DNA of 64,000 nucleotides from a bacterium C-53 (GCA_003612525.1 RAZD01000012.1:1-64000), one strand, 5' to 3'. Positions 34,994 to 44,446 are shown, numbered from the stretch's first letter. Numbers and translations: made by a program. Notes: generated from the sequence alone by a model not told the origin.

Positions 34994-37900
34994 TTATGCT
35001 TTTACATTTTTCGGTTTTGAGTCTCTCTTCATAAATAATAATATGGAACATGCCATCAAACCAACTACGAGAAACCATTTCGGATGAATCGGGTCACCTG
35101 TTTTCGGTGAATTATCAAGCATATCTCCAGAAGATAAATTACTTACATCCACGTACAGACCATATGGAGAAAAATGATTTGCCGTAAACGTAATACATGG
35201 CGTTGCATCAATTGATGAAAATCTCGCGCCAAGTTCCTCAATCTGTCCATTTGCCACTGCCGCCGCACGGTTATTTCCTCCGTAAAGCTTCAGTTCTTCC
35301 GGCAGCGGTATCGTAAGGACTACACTAACCCCTTCAGGATTCTCAATCTTTGTCGTACCGGTAGAATCATAAAGGCTGATATCCATCGGGAAATATCTTA
35401 AATGATCGAGATTTCCATATTTCGCCCTAAGTGCATTTTCAAAAGCTTCTGCCGCCTCATCTGTCTGTGAAATCTTAATCACATAATTATCCGTTGTTCC
35501 TTCTATGCTTCCTGATATCTTATCGTCATTTCCAAGTCCGGAATCGCCGGAATCCACTACTGCATTTCCACCGCTTCCCGCACGCCCTGTCGTCGTATTG
35601 CCTGTGGTACCCGGATTATAAACAATCACAGAGGTAGAACTTGACGATGAACTTGAGCTGCTTGAACTTGTCGAACTGCTCTTTGTGCTGCTCGTTTTCT
35701 TCTTTGTACTGCTCGTTTTCTTCTTTGTACTGCTTGTTTTCTTCTTCGTGCTGCTTGTTTTCTTTGTACTGCTCGTTTTCTCTGAATCATTGCTTGAACT
35801 TGAACTATTTCCACTTACCGTACTGCTCGAAGAACCAGTACCGCCCGGATTATCTTCCGCACGGAACTCATAATTCCATTTGTTTGCAAAGCTTTCCGCT
35901 GTCGTCCCGTATTCACCATATACAACCGTATTTACAACACCAGAAGCTGCCGTATCACTGATATAAGTAACTTCTTTCGGTATATGAAGCTCCGCAACTC
36001 TTGAATTGGCAAAAGCACCTTCATCAATCCTCCTGACTGCGGAAGAAAGCCGTACAATAACAATGCTGCTATCTCTGAAACAATCTTGCGGCACTACCGA
36101 AACACCATCCGTAAAATTCACCAGATTAATATTCTGATTCTCCGCAAAAGCTTCTCTTTCAATCGTAGAAACCGAACTGGGAATCGTAAAGTTCGTAAGT
36201 CCTGCCGCACCGCCAAGCGCCTCAATTAAATGCGTCTTTGTTCCGCCGGTTAATCCATAAATCACACCGTCCTCACAAACAAAATTACCATTGCCGGAAT
36301 CAAAATCCACACTCGCTAACTTCGAACATCCGATAAACGGCGCGATTCCAAGCTTTGTAACCGTATTTGGTATCTGTACCTGCGTAAGTGAAGTACAACC
36401 TCTGAATTCATGGTCCTTCAAAGCAACCACATCTCCCATCGAAATGGACTGAAGGTTGGTATTTCCCTCGAAAATACTGGCTGTGGACGCTCCGTCACGG
36501 GAGTAGCCAAATGCATCAATACCTGTCGGTATAATCAATGACGGCTCATGTTTATCGTAATCAATCAATGTATTGTATCCGGTGGTTTCATCACGCATTA
36601 CCTTAAAATATCCGGCACCCGAATGTACAAACGGAATTCCGTTATCCATCGCATATAAAAATGGTTTCGATTGTCTTGAAATAATTCCGCTGATTGTAAA
36701 ATCACTTGCGGTTCTCGCAAACGCATTAGCGCCAATATCCGTATTTTCCGATGCAAAAGATACGCGCCGCAACTGACTGCATCCGTTAAATGCGTCTGCT
36801 GCAACCGATGTCACGGTAGCAGGTATCTCTATACTTTCAAATCCGCTTCTTCCATTAAAGACATCACCAAGATTCAAAATTGCCTTTACCTCCTGGCCGC
36901 CGACCTGTTCCGGAATCTTAATGTCTTTTCCGCTGATGCGAAGCAGTCTGTCTAAATCTACATATGTCAGTTCTCCATTGCTGTTCACACGGAAACAGTC
37001 GTCTTCCACTTCGTCATCCATCGTCTGAAAACGGAAGTTATGCTGAATCGCATATTTATAAGCAGGCGACTGAAGATTTCCCTGGATTGTAAAAGAATCA
37101 GAATCCACATTAAACTGATTTCCATCCTCAATCTCCGTATCCTTGCCTGGTACCGTAACCATCTCAAGCTCTGTACTGTCTTCAAGTGTACCCAGCTCAA
37201 GTTTTTTAAGCTTCTCTGGCAAAACCACCTTTTTTAAACCGGTACAACCCTTTAAAGCTTCTTTGTGGATCTCTGTTATTTTCTCAGGAAATATCAGTTC
37301 CGTCAGGCCTTCACAATTGTGAAAAGTTCCCTCCGGAATCGTAGTCAATCCAATTCCATCTGCAAAAGTAACACTGCCCATCTTCTTGCATTCATTAAAT
37401 ACGGACGTCCCCAGACTGTTGAGCTTCTGTGGAAGTTCAATGGATCCTAAACCGCAATTCTGAAATGCGAAATCACCAATCCGAAGAAGACCGGCCGGCA
37501 GCTTCACGGATGAAAGTGAAGTACAATCTTTAAATGCACTGTTATTAATTTCGGATACCGAATCACCAATCGTTACATTTGTCAAACTTGCACAACCTGA
37601 AAATGTATTTTCTGCGATCTGTGATATCTGGCCATTTGGTATTGTCACTGAGCTGACTGCCGTATTTTCAAACGCGGATCGCCCTAACGACGCCAGTGAA
37701 TTAGGGAAAGAAAGAGAAATTCCCAAACTTTCACAATCTTTAAACGCACCGATTCCTATAGATTTCAATGCGCTATTTGATAAATTATCCAGATTCGCAA
37801 GCTGTGTACATCCCTCAAATGCAGAATCACCAATAGATGTACAGGACGTCGGAATTCGAACACCTCTGAGACCTGTTTTGTCTTTACATGCTTCGTTTGC

Positions 37901-38257
37901 AATTCCTGTAACCGAAACATCTGCAAAAATCGCATTGCCGCTTAAATCTGTTCCCGTCTGTTTCTGATATGTATCCGGAATGGTAAGCTCCGATATCCCA
38001 TCTGTATTCCCATCCTGAGCATCATAGCCTGTCAATACTCCGTCTGTAAAATGGAATACAATCCCATCCTTCTCATAATCTACCGAATCGGCCCCAACCG
38101 CCCATTCATCCTCAAATCCCTCTTCATAAACCTCGTCTTCATATCCGTCTTCCTGAGCGCTGATATAATCGGCCGGTACAGCGGCAACAATCAATGCGGA
38201 TACCATCAGAAGAGCTGCGATTGTTCTTCTGACACTTCTTTTCAATCTTCTTTTCAT
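34994..38257 (-). CDS. Cell-wall anchored BspA-like LRR surface protein with SPKTG sorting signal
   Basis: The 1087-residue protein has a signal peptide (TIAALLMVSALIVAAVPADY), then two long arrays of BspA-type LRRs (about 90-400 and 425-770). A stalk of Ser/Thr/Lys repeats (TSSTKKK units) and poly-Ser spans about 800-865, followed by an Ig-like region. The C-terminus is NSPKTGDPIHPKWFLVVGLM, a hydrophobic helix and a basic tail (KRDSKPKNVKA). The SPKTG motif resembles the (S/P)PxTG recognised by clostridial class B sortases, and such a sortase is encoded just upstream, so it is the likely substrate. Probable role: adhesion or host/microbe contact. Confidence 0.9.
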   Translation of the reverse strand: MKRRLKRSVRRTIAALLMVSALIVAAVPADYISAQEDGYEDEVYEEGFEDEWAVGADSVDYEKDGIVFHFTDGVLTGYDAQDGNTDGISELTIPDTYQKQTGTDLSGNAIFADVSVTGIANEACKDKTGLRGVRIPTSCTSIGDSAFEGCTQLANLDNLSNSALKSIGIGAFKDCESLGISLSFPNSLASLGRSAFENTAVSSVTIPNGQISQIAENTFSGCASLTNVTIGDSVSEINNSAFKDCTSLSSVKLPAGLLRIGDFAFQNCGLGSIELPQKLNSLGTSVFNECKKMGSVTFADGIGLTTIPEGTFHNCEGLTELIFPEKITEIHKEALKGCTGLKKVVLPEKLKKLELGTLEDSTELEMVTVPGKDTEIEDGNQFNVDSDSFTIQGNLQSPAYKYAIQHNFRFQTMDDEVEDDCFRVNSNGELTYVDLDRLLRISGKDIKIPEQVGGQEVKAILNLGDVFNGRSGFESIEIPATVTSVAADAFNGCSQLRRVSFASENTDIGANAFARTASDFTISGIISRQSKPFLYAMDNGIPFVHSGAGYFKVMRDETTGYNTLIDYDKHEPSLIIPTGIDAFGYSRDGASTASIFEGNTNLQSISMGDVVALKDHEFRGCTSLTQVQIPNTVTKLGIAPFIGCSKLASVDFDSGNGNFVCEDGVIYGLTGGTKTHLIEALGGAAGLTNFTIPSSVSTIEREAFAENQNINLVNFTDGVSVVPQDCFRDSSIVIVRLSSAVRRIDEGAFANSRVAELHIPKEVTYISDTAASGVVNTVVYGEYGTTAESFANKWNYEFRAEDNPGGTGSSSSTVSGNSSSSSNDSEKTSSTKKTSSTKKKTSSTKKKTSSTKKKTSSTKSSSTSSSSSSSSSSSTSVIVYNPGTTGNTTTGRAGSGGNAVVDSGDSGLGNDDKISGSIEGTTDNYVIKISQTDEAAEAFENALRAKYGNLDHLRYFPMDISLYDSTGTTKIENPEGVSVVLTIPLPEELKLYGGNNRAAAVANGQIEELGARFSSIDATPCITFTANHFSPYGLYVDVSNLSSGDMLDNSPKTGDPIHPKWFLVVGLMACSILLFMKRDSKPKNVKA
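35668..35790. repeat. 21-bp coding repeats of the Ser/Thr/Lys stalk
   Basis: Five or so copies of a CTGCTCGTTTTCTTCTTTGTA-like unit encode T-S-S-T-K-K-(K). Units are nearly identical, so stalk length may vary between strains. Confidence 0.75.
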
Positions 38258-38286
38258 CTCGTGTCTTCTCCCATCTATCCTATAAT

Positions 38287-39111
38287 TTAGGCAACCTTTT
38301 TACATACTACAACAAAACGCCCTTCCGGTTCGTCGTAGTCACAGGTAGATAATGTCAACAGCTCATCGCCATACTCTGCCGTTACCCCCGTATCATAGAG
38401 TGACATTTCCGCCATTGCCTCAATTCCGGAGTTAAACTCCTGCTCGGAATTGCACTCGATAAACTGATAATACTTGAATGTAATCTCCGCTTCACTGTAT
38501 ACACGCGACTGGAAAGCGAACATTACCTCATAAATTCCTTCTCTGTAAATTGTATCAAATCGCACCTGTTTATGATTCTCATAAAATTTTTGGTTTTTAT
38601 AATAGTCAAGCTGTCCGAACATTTCCCCTGACTTCATATTATGCCCATAAAGAATTAAGTTGTCGCATGGGCTCACGGGATCGCAGGCATCGTCCATAAA
38701 TACAGTACCGTTCCTGTCCTCTTTCCCATCAAAATTATGATCAAGGTAATATTCTCCGTTACCGTTTATGGATTTCATAACAGGATAGTCAATATTAGTA
38801 TCGTCAATTTTTATCCATCCAATTAGGTTTTTATTCTTATCTAATAAAGTTTTATATTTTGCAAGCACCTCCGGCTCCGTATCATCCTCCTTCGGTTCCC
38901 GGTAATGAACAACCTGCGGCTCTTTTCTCATATTTTTTTTCAGGTCTGCCAGACTGTCATTTGCCCCCGCATTCCTGGACGCGGCCAGATAATAATACGC
39001 AAAATATCCAAAACACCCTGCCGCCGTCAGCGTAAGCAAGACAGTTATGATCCTTCGTCCGTTCAAATCCTCATCCAGCTCCTTTCCGAAAGAGAGTTCA
39101 AAGTCCCGCAT
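38287..39111 (-). CDS. srtB: Class B sortase
   Basis: This membrane-anchored transpeptidase attaches surface proteins to the wall. The protein is 274 residues from the ATG giving MRDFELSFGKELDEDL; a TTG start 14 codons upstream is possible. It has one N-terminal membrane helix (VLLTLTAAGCFGYFAYYYLA), the class B fold (NLIGWIKIDDTNIDYPVM), and the catalytic His in LILYGHNMKSGEMF. The Cys is in LLTLSTCDY and the Arg in GRFVVVCKK. It lies 29 bp before the LRR substrate gene. Confidence 0.92.
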   Translation of the reverse strand: MRDFELSFGKELDEDLNGRRIITVLLTLTAAGCFGYFAYYYLAASRNAGANDSLADLKKNMRKEPQVVHYREPKEDDTEPEVLAKYKTLLDKNKNLIGWIKIDDTNIDYPVMKSINGNGEYYLDHNFDGKEDRNGTVFMDDACDPVSPCDNLILYGHNMKSGEMFGQLDYYKNQKFYENHKQVRFDTIYREGIYEVMFAFQSRVYSEAEITFKYYQFIECNSEQEFNSGIEAMAEMSLYDTGVTAEYGDELLTLSTCDYDEPEGRFVVVCKKVA

Positions 39112-39198
39112 CGTATATATAATATATATTACAGGAATTTGACGAAAATTCAAGTTGTTTCTACAAATATGGACTCTGTTTTTTTATTTTGGGATGTA

Positions 39199-39225
39199 AC
39201 ACAATATCTGATTGCTCATAGTATA
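39199..39225 (+). promoter_or_regulatory. Sigma-K-like promoter of the high-cysteine gene
   Basis: AC, 16 bp, CATAGTATA: it fits the mother-cell sigma-K consensus (AC-N16/17-CATAnnnTA) and would start about 25 bases before the ATG. Other sigma-A-like boxes are weak. Confidence 0.5.
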
Positions 39226-39254
39226 TAGCATAACAAATATTTGGAGGCACTTCA

Positions 39255-39593
39255 ATGAGTGAATTATCTTCTGGATGCGGATGCGGACCGGAACGTTGTT
39301 TCGGACCGGAACCGGCCAATAACTGCGGATGCAGCAACAATTGTGGATGTAATAACGGATGTGGTATCAGCCGTGGATTCGGCGGCGGCAGCTGCTGGTG
39401 GATTATACTCCTTCTTCTCTTCTGCGGCGGCAACGGCGGCGGATGCGGCAACAACTGCTGCGATAACGGATGTGGATGCGGCAACAGCTGCGGATGTGGC
39501 AATGGCCTTTTCAGCGGCGGCAACGGCGGCGGATGCGACTGCCTGATTATTATTCTCCTTCTCCTGTTCTGCGGCGGCAACTCCTGCTGCTAA
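39255..39593 (+). CDS. High-cysteine, glycine-rich protein ('chorion class HCB'-like)
   Basis: The 112-residue protein has more than 20 cysteines, many as C-G-C, and Gly/Asn-rich spacers. Two near-identical hydrophobic blocks (WWIILLLLFCGGNGGGC; CLIIILLLLFCGGN) occur in two tandem halves. There is a strong GGAGG site. Lachnospiraceae relatives are often annotated by resemblance to insect chorion proteins, which says nothing about function. The hydrophobic/Gly-Cys plan resembles small spore-surface proteins such as YjcZ, and a sigma-K-like promoter precedes it, so a spore coat role is my inference. Confidence 0.7.
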   Translation: MSELSSGCGCGPERCFGPEPANNCGCSNNCGCNNGCGISRGFGGGSCWWIILLLLFCGGNGGGCGNNCCDNGCGCGNSCGCGNGLFSGGNGGGCDCLIIILLLLFCGGNSCC

Positions 39594-39606
39594 GAGCACA
39601 GCAAAG

Positions 39607-39632
39607 ACGGCGTCCCTGTAATGGGACGCCGT
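39607..39632 (+). terminator. Hairpin after the high-cysteine gene
   Basis: A perfect 10-bp stem (ACGGCGTCCC / GGGACGCCGT) with a 6-nt loop but a poor T-run; it may be a terminator or mRNA stabiliser. Confidence 0.6.
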
Positions 39633-39634
39633 TG

Positions 39635-39663
39635 TCATATAAAAAAACATTTTCTCATATAGT
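39635..39663 (+). promoter_or_regulatory. Sigma-E-like promoter of the 39693-40408 pair
   Basis: TCATATA, 14 bp, CATATAGT. This matches sigma-E (KMATATW-N14-CATACAHT) at all seven -35 positions and most -10 positions, about 25 bases before the ribosome-binding site. Confidence 0.5.
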
Positions 39664-39692
39664 TACAGAAGAGAGAAACGGAGGAACAGAAT

Positions 39693-40130
39693 TTGGTATT
39701 TGATTTTGAAACGGTGCGCACAAACAGCCGGCTGAACATTCTGAAAGCCATTCTCCCCTTTTTAGACAGGGATATGCAGAAGTTTCTCTCCATTTATATA
39801 CTGATTCAGGAGCTGATGCTTACAATTAGCTTCTTTCAAGACCAAAAGCATCATTTCTCTTTCTATGAGAACATCTCCTGTTTTTATGATAAAATTATGA
39901 ATGATCTCCCCGATGACCAGAAAAACAAAATCGGCCAGATGAAACAAATGATGGATGCATTCGAAATGATGAACGCAATGAATGCAATGGCGGGCGCTTT
40001 TGAAAACGGCGAAGCGCAGCAGGACAACAATACGGACTTTCTTATGAGCTTTCTGTCCGATGATCAGAAAGCAATGTTTGATATGTTCAGTTCAACCATG
40101 AATGAAGAAAAGGAGACAGAAGATCTATGA
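39693..40130 (+). CDS. Unknown protein, possibly sporulation-associated
   Basis: The 145-residue protein starts at a TTG with GGAGG 8 bases upstream; no ATG fits better. It is helical (SRLNILKAILPFLDRDMQKF) and rich in Met and Asp in the second half (QMKQMMDAFEMMNAMNAMAG; FLSDDQKAMFDMF). I recognise no family. It overlaps the next gene by 4 bp (ATGA), so the two are one operon. Confidence 0.65.
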   Translation: MVFDFETVRTNSRLNILKAILPFLDRDMQKFLSIYILIQELMLTISFFQDQKHHFSFYENISCFYDKIMNDLPDDQKNKIGQMKQMMDAFEMMNAMNAMAGAFENGEAQQDNNTDFLMSFLSDDQKAMFDMFSSTMNEEKETEDL

Positions 40131-40408
40131 ATCAGGGAAGAAGCTGGATGGATGATCCCACACTTCAGAATATTGATAAAGCCAAACTTATCTTTTTACA
40201 GAATGCGGTATTTGATTCCAAAAACCTGTCGCAAAAAGAGATGATGCCATTTCTGATGGCAATGGCGCAAAAAGCGAAAAGCAATAAAATCCAATTCACC
40301 GAATCAGAAATGAAAGTCATCGTAGATGCTCTGAAAAAGACATCTTCAAAAGAAGACCTGGCAAAAATCAACCAGGCCCTCACTATGACTCGTATGTTTA
40401 ATCACTGA
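40127..40408 (+). CDS. Small helical protein, partner of the upstream unknown gene
   Basis: The 93-residue soluble helical protein (KAKLIFLQNAVFDSKNLSQK; FTESEMKVIVDALKK) has no membrane or signal sequence. Its ATG overlaps the stop of the upstream gene, giving translational coupling. Its stop is directly adjacent to the stop of leuS on the other strand, with no terminator between. Function unknown. Confidence 0.65.
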   Translation: MNQGRSWMDDPTLQNIDKAKLIFLQNAVFDSKNLSQKEMMPFLMAMAQKAKSNKIQFTESEMKVIVDALKKTSSKEDLAKINQALTMTRMFNH

Positions 40409-42820
40409 CTACTTCATTACAATATTAATGATTCTGCCAGGAACATAAATTTCTTTTACAATATTTCCGGTAAGCTTATCTGCGATTGCTTCTTTTCCGG
40501 CAGCAATTGCAGATTCCTTATCGATATCGGCAGCCACCTTTATGACCGCCCTTGTCTTTCCGTTGATTTGGACAGCTACTTCTTTCTCCGTATCTTTCAT
40601 TGCATTTTCATCCGCCTCGGGCCAGCGCACATGAAATACGGAATCCGTATGCCCAAGCTCATGCCAGAGTTCCTCGCTGATATGCGGAGCGAAAGGCGCC
40701 AGAAGAACAACCGTATTCTCTAATGTCTCTTTGTCAATTCCCCCCTTCTTTGCCATATCTATCATCTTATTGTTATATTCCATAAATCCAGATACAACCG
40801 TATTCAGACTGAAGTGATTCAGCCTCTGACTGATATCGTATGTCATTTTATTGCGAAGTTTCACCATCTCCGGCGTCACTTTTACATTCCGGTCCTTATT
40901 GTCCATTACAAGATTCCACAAACGAATCAGATAACGGTATACACCTTCAATTCCCCTGTCATCCCACTCAGAATCCAGCTCCGGGGGGCCTACAAACAGC
41001 TCATACAACCTTAATGCATCACATCCATAATCACGGACAAGGTCATCCGGAGAAACGACATTTCCTTTCGACTTACTCATTTTAATGCCATTCTTTCCGG
41101 TAATCATTCCCTGATTAAACAGCTTCTGGAAAGGCTCGTCAAAATCAATGACTCCGATATCATACAGGAACTTCGTATAAAACCTTGAATACAACAGGTG
41201 AAGAACCGCATGCTCCACACCACCGATATACATATCAACCGGAAGATATTGATCCGCTTTCTCGCGACTTACAAGCGCTTCCTGATTATGCGGGTCCACA
41301 TAGCGCAGGAAATACCAGGAAGAACCTGCCCACTGCGGCATCGTATTCGTCTCGCGTTTTGCAGGTTTTCCACATTTCGGACATGTTGTATTCACCCAGT
41401 CTGTAATATCCGCAAGCGGCGATTCACCGGTTCCGGTCGGCTGATATTTTTCCACTTTCGGAAGGAGAAGCGGCAGCTCCTCTTCCGGTACCGGCACGCA
41501 TCCGCAATCCGGACAATGTACAATCGGTATCGGTTCTCCCCAGTAACGCTGTCTTGAAAATACCCAGTCACGCAATTTATAATTCGTGGTCTTCTTTCCA
41601 AATCCTCTCTTTTCGATCATGTCCGGAGCCTCTGATTTAAGGACAGAAGATTCCATTCCGTTCCATTCCCCGGAATTGATCATCGTTCCCTTCGCATCCG
41701 TATAGGCCTCCGTCATATCTTCAATTTCTTTTCCGTCTTTTGCAATAACCTGCACAATCGGGATATTAAATTTTTTTGCAAATTCAAAGTCGCGGTCATC
41801 GTGCGCCGGCACACACATAATCGCTCCCGTGCCGTAATCGGCAAGCACGTAATCTGACAACCAGATCGGTGTCTTTTCTCCGTTCAGCGGATTGATGGCA
41901 TAGGAGCCTGTGAATACGCCTGTCTTCTCCTTGCCCTGAAGACGGTCTACATTTGACTTCATTGAAGACTCATATATATACCTGTCAACCGCTTCTTTCG
42001 TTTCAGGCGTGGAAAGAGACGGCGCCAGCTTATGCTCCGGAGCCAGTACCATAAAAGTTGCGCCATACAGTGTATCCGGCCTTGTCGTGTAGACAGTAAT
42101 CACCTCATCCATACCATCAACTTTAAACTCAACTTCCGCACCGTTCGACTTTCCAATCCAGTCCGTCTGCATCTTTTTAACCTTTTCCGGCCATTCAAGC
42201 TTATCAAGATCGTTCAGAAGACGATCTGCATATTTCGTTATGCGGAGCATCCACTGTTTCAGATTTTTCTTTGTCACCTCTGCGCCACAGCGCTCACACT
42301 TTCCGTCTACGACTTCCTCATTCGCAAGCCCTGTTTTGCAGGAAGGACACCAGTTAATCGGCATCTCTTTCTCGTAGGCAAGGCCCTCTTTGAACATTTT
42401 CACAAAAATCCACTGTGTCCACTTATAAAAATTCGGGTCCGTTGTATTGACCTCACGGTCCCAGTCGTAAACTGCCGCAATCTGATTGATCTGTTTCTTA
42501 ATATTCGCAACATTTTCCGCCGTGGACTTTGCAGGATGAACCCCCATTTTAATGGCATAATTTTCTGCTGGCAGGCCAAACGCATCCCATCCCATCGGAT
42601 GAATCAGATAATGGCCATTCATCATTTTATAGCGGCTCCACACATCGGAAATAACATATCCTCTCCAATGGCCTACATGAAGTCCGTTTCCCGAAGGATA
42701 GGGAAACATATCCAGACAATAATATTTCGGTTTCTTTCCATCATCCGTATTCACCGGATGCTCCTCCCATATTTTTCTCCATTTTTGCTCCACTTCTCTG
42801 TGGTTATAAGGTATCGCCAT
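40409..42820 (-). CDS. leuS: Leucine-tRNA ligase
   Basis: The 803-residue class I synthetase has the HIGH-type motif in PYPSGNGLHVGHWRGYV and KMSKS in IKMSKSKGNVVSPDDL. The CP1 editing domain (TRPDTLYGATFMVLAPEH) and zinc-type Cys pairs (CPSC, CERC) are visible. The length of about 800 is typical for Firmicutes. The short upstream region has a sigma-A promoter but no T-box, which is unusual because many Firmicutes leuS genes carry one. Confidence 0.97.
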   Translation of the reverse strand: MAIPYNHREVEQKWRKIWEEHPVNTDDGKKPKYYCLDMFPYPSGNGLHVGHWRGYVISDVWSRYKMMNGHYLIHPMGWDAFGLPAENYAIKMGVHPAKSTAENVANIKKQINQIAAVYDWDREVNTTDPNFYKWTQWIFVKMFKEGLAYEKEMPINWCPSCKTGLANEEVVDGKCERCGAEVTKKNLKQWMLRITKYADRLLNDLDKLEWPEKVKKMQTDWIGKSNGAEVEFKVDGMDEVITVYTTRPDTLYGATFMVLAPEHKLAPSLSTPETKEAVDRYIYESSMKSNVDRLQGKEKTGVFTGSYAINPLNGEKTPIWLSDYVLADYGTGAIMCVPAHDDRDFEFAKKFNIPIVQVIAKDGKEIEDMTEAYTDAKGTMINSGEWNGMESSVLKSEAPDMIEKRGFGKKTTNYKLRDWVFSRQRYWGEPIPIVHCPDCGCVPVPEEELPLLLPKVEKYQPTGTGESPLADITDWVNTTCPKCGKPAKRETNTMPQWAGSSWYFLRYVDPHNQEALVSREKADQYLPVDMYIGGVEHAVLHLLYSRFYTKFLYDIGVIDFDEPFQKLFNQGMITGKNGIKMSKSKGNVVSPDDLVRDYGCDALRLYELFVGPPELDSEWDDRGIEGVYRYLIRLWNLVMDNKDRNVKVTPEMVKLRNKMTYDISQRLNHFSLNTVVSGFMEYNNKMIDMAKKGGIDKETLENTVVLLAPFAPHISEELWHELGHTDSVFHVRWPEADENAMKDTEKEVAVQINGKTRAVIKVAADIDKESAIAAGKEAIADKLTGNIVKEIYVPGRIINIVMK

Positions 42821-42860
42821 GACTTTTTGTCTCCTTTAAAAACACTTTTATCCGTTCCTA

Positions 42861-42890
42861 ATCTTAACCCTAACAAGTAGAAGATGTCAA
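42861..42890 (-). promoter_or_regulatory. leuS promoter
   Basis: On the minus strand TTGACA, 18 bp, TAAGAT, within the short gap after the upstream gene; AAAGGAG precedes the leuS ATG. Confidence 0.75.
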
Positions 42891-42893
42891 GAA

Positions 42894-44390
42894 TTACCGC
42901 TCAATTCTCCGATAGAGGTGCTCTGCCGAATTGGATGCAATCAGTTCATAATTTTTATACACTGCTATTTTTACATCATCGTCATTGAAATCACCAATAT
43001 CCTCAGAAATCAGCCATTTGGGTGTATCCTTCTCAATCCGGTCAAGAACAATCTGCTTAATCGGCGGATTCAGTTCCATAAAATACGGCAGGTTCACCGG
43101 ATATTCATTCGCGGGCATCAGCTGATTGACCTCATAAAATATCATTCCTGATTCGAGACAGTAGATATTTTCCCTCTCTTCTATGGGAATCAGCTCGAGA
43201 ATCGCTTTACAGTCACTGTAATATTCCATCTCCGTTCTGTTGCATGCAATATCAATATTGTCCCTGATCTTTCCCGTCGTGTGCCCCCAGTAGGAAAACA
43301 ACACCATTGTAATGGCAAACTCAGCAAACAGAATGTGATAAAGGGTTTGCTTCTGTTTATCCCTGTCTTCTATTATGCTGTAAGCATTAAAATCACGAAA
43401 AAAATTAATTCCAACCCATGAAATCAATGGCAGTGTTGTAATAAAATAATAATCAAACGGCGTTCCAAGATGCAGCAACAGAAAAGTAACAGCGGAAAGG
43501 ATTCCCATAAACCATTTTTCAAAGCCTTCCTCTCTTCGTTTCATAAACGTATAGATAAAAGATGTATAACAAATCAGAAGATAGCTCTCCCATTTGAGGC
43601 TGAATCCTTCATAGTAATCCGTAGAACGCTTAAAAGCAATCCGAAACGCACAGAACAGCATTTCATCAAGCGCTCCGCGCATGCCATAATAGACGAATAC
43701 CGGAACCACAACCATCAACATGCCGCTCAGGAAAAGTACAATACATTGAAAGACATATTTTCTCTGTCCTTCTTTTATAAGAAAAAGCGCTATAGTAAGT
43801 GTCATCGCAATCATCGGAGCCGCCACCGTAACCTTTGAGAGTGCCATAACAGCAAAGCTTAGGCCAAAGAAAAATGCAGGAAACTCGATCTTCGCCCATT
43901 CCTGCTTCCTAAGGTAACAAATCCCCAGATAAATACACGCCATATTAAACGGAAGACACATCTCTTCCACTGAATTGCCTCCCCACAAGCACGTCGTATA
44001 TACAAAGTAGAACACCGTCAGAACACATACCGCCTGTTTCTTCGTAATATACAGGAGACATAGCCGATACAATAATATCACGGTAGTTATAATAGATGCA
44101 AACTGTAAAAGCACAATTCCGAAACGGTCTCTGCAAAGAAACTGTCCGAATGCCTCTATAAAGAAAAAGACAGGACCTTTAATATCAAAGAAATCGCGGT
44201 ATGGCACCCTGCCTTCAAGTATGCCTCTCCCAACAAGCGAGAAAAAGGACGAATCATATCCGTAAGAACCTGGAAACAGCGGACTCGTCCATGAAGATGC
44301 AGTCAATATAAAAAGAATTCCCGATACTGCCAGAAAGACATACTCTCTTTTGCGGATTACGGGATTTTGTATGTAGTCCATGAATGGCAT
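42894..44390 (-). CDS. Multi-pass membrane glycosyltransferase-like protein (GT-C/GT39 type)
   Basis: The 498-residue protein starts MPFMDYIQNPVIRKRE at an ATG with AAAGGAG upstream. The first large extracellular loop holds YGYDSSFFSLVGRGILEGRV and PYRDFFDIKGPVFFF, resembling the acidic loop of dolichyl-P-mannose/undecaprenyl-type transferases. About 11 membrane helices are followed by a soluble C-terminal part. Acceptor and sugar are unknown. Confidence 0.7.
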   Translation of the reverse strand: MPFMDYIQNPVIRKREYVFLAVSGILFILTASSWTSPLFPGSYGYDSSFFSLVGRGILEGRVPYRDFFDIKGPVFFFIEAFGQFLCRDRFGIVLLQFASIITTVILLYRLCLLYITKKQAVCVLTVFYFVYTTCLWGGNSVEEMCLPFNMACIYLGICYLRKQEWAKIEFPAFFFGLSFAVMALSKVTVAAPMIAMTLTIALFLIKEGQRKYVFQCIVLFLSGMLMVVVPVFVYYGMRGALDEMLFCAFRIAFKRSTDYYEGFSLKWESYLLICYTSFIYTFMKRREEGFEKWFMGILSAVTFLLLHLGTPFDYYFITTLPLISWVGINFFRDFNAYSIIEDRDKQKQTLYHILFAEFAITMVLFSYWGHTTGKIRDNIDIACNRTEMEYYSDCKAILELIPIEERENIYCLESGMIFYEVNQLMPANEYPVNLPYFMELNPPIKQIVLDRIEKDTPKWLISEDIGDFNDDDVKIAVYKNYELIASNSAEHLYRRIER

Positions 44391-44417
44391 TTTACTCCTT
44401 TCCAAAGTCTTTTACCG

Positions 44418-44446
44418 ATTATAACAGACCACCTGTCATCTTACAA
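44418..44446 (-). promoter_or_regulatory. Promoter of the 42894 glycosyltransferase-like gene
   Basis: On the minus strand TTGTAA, 17 bp, TATAAT, about 30 bases before the start. Confidence 0.8.

Noticed and set aside
35626-35873. Minus- and plus-strand frames of Arg/Gln or Leu/Phe repeats over the LRR stalk
   Set aside because: They are out-of-frame readings of the 21-bp Ser/Thr/Lys repeat.
39264-39650. Antisense frames over the high-cysteine gene (Ala-rich or Pro/His-rich)
   Set aside because: They are composition shadows of Gly/Cys codons; the plus-strand frame has the ribosome-binding site and promoter.
42821-42893. T-box leader expected before leuS
   Set aside because: The gap is only 73 bp, with a promoter and no specifier or T-box sequence.
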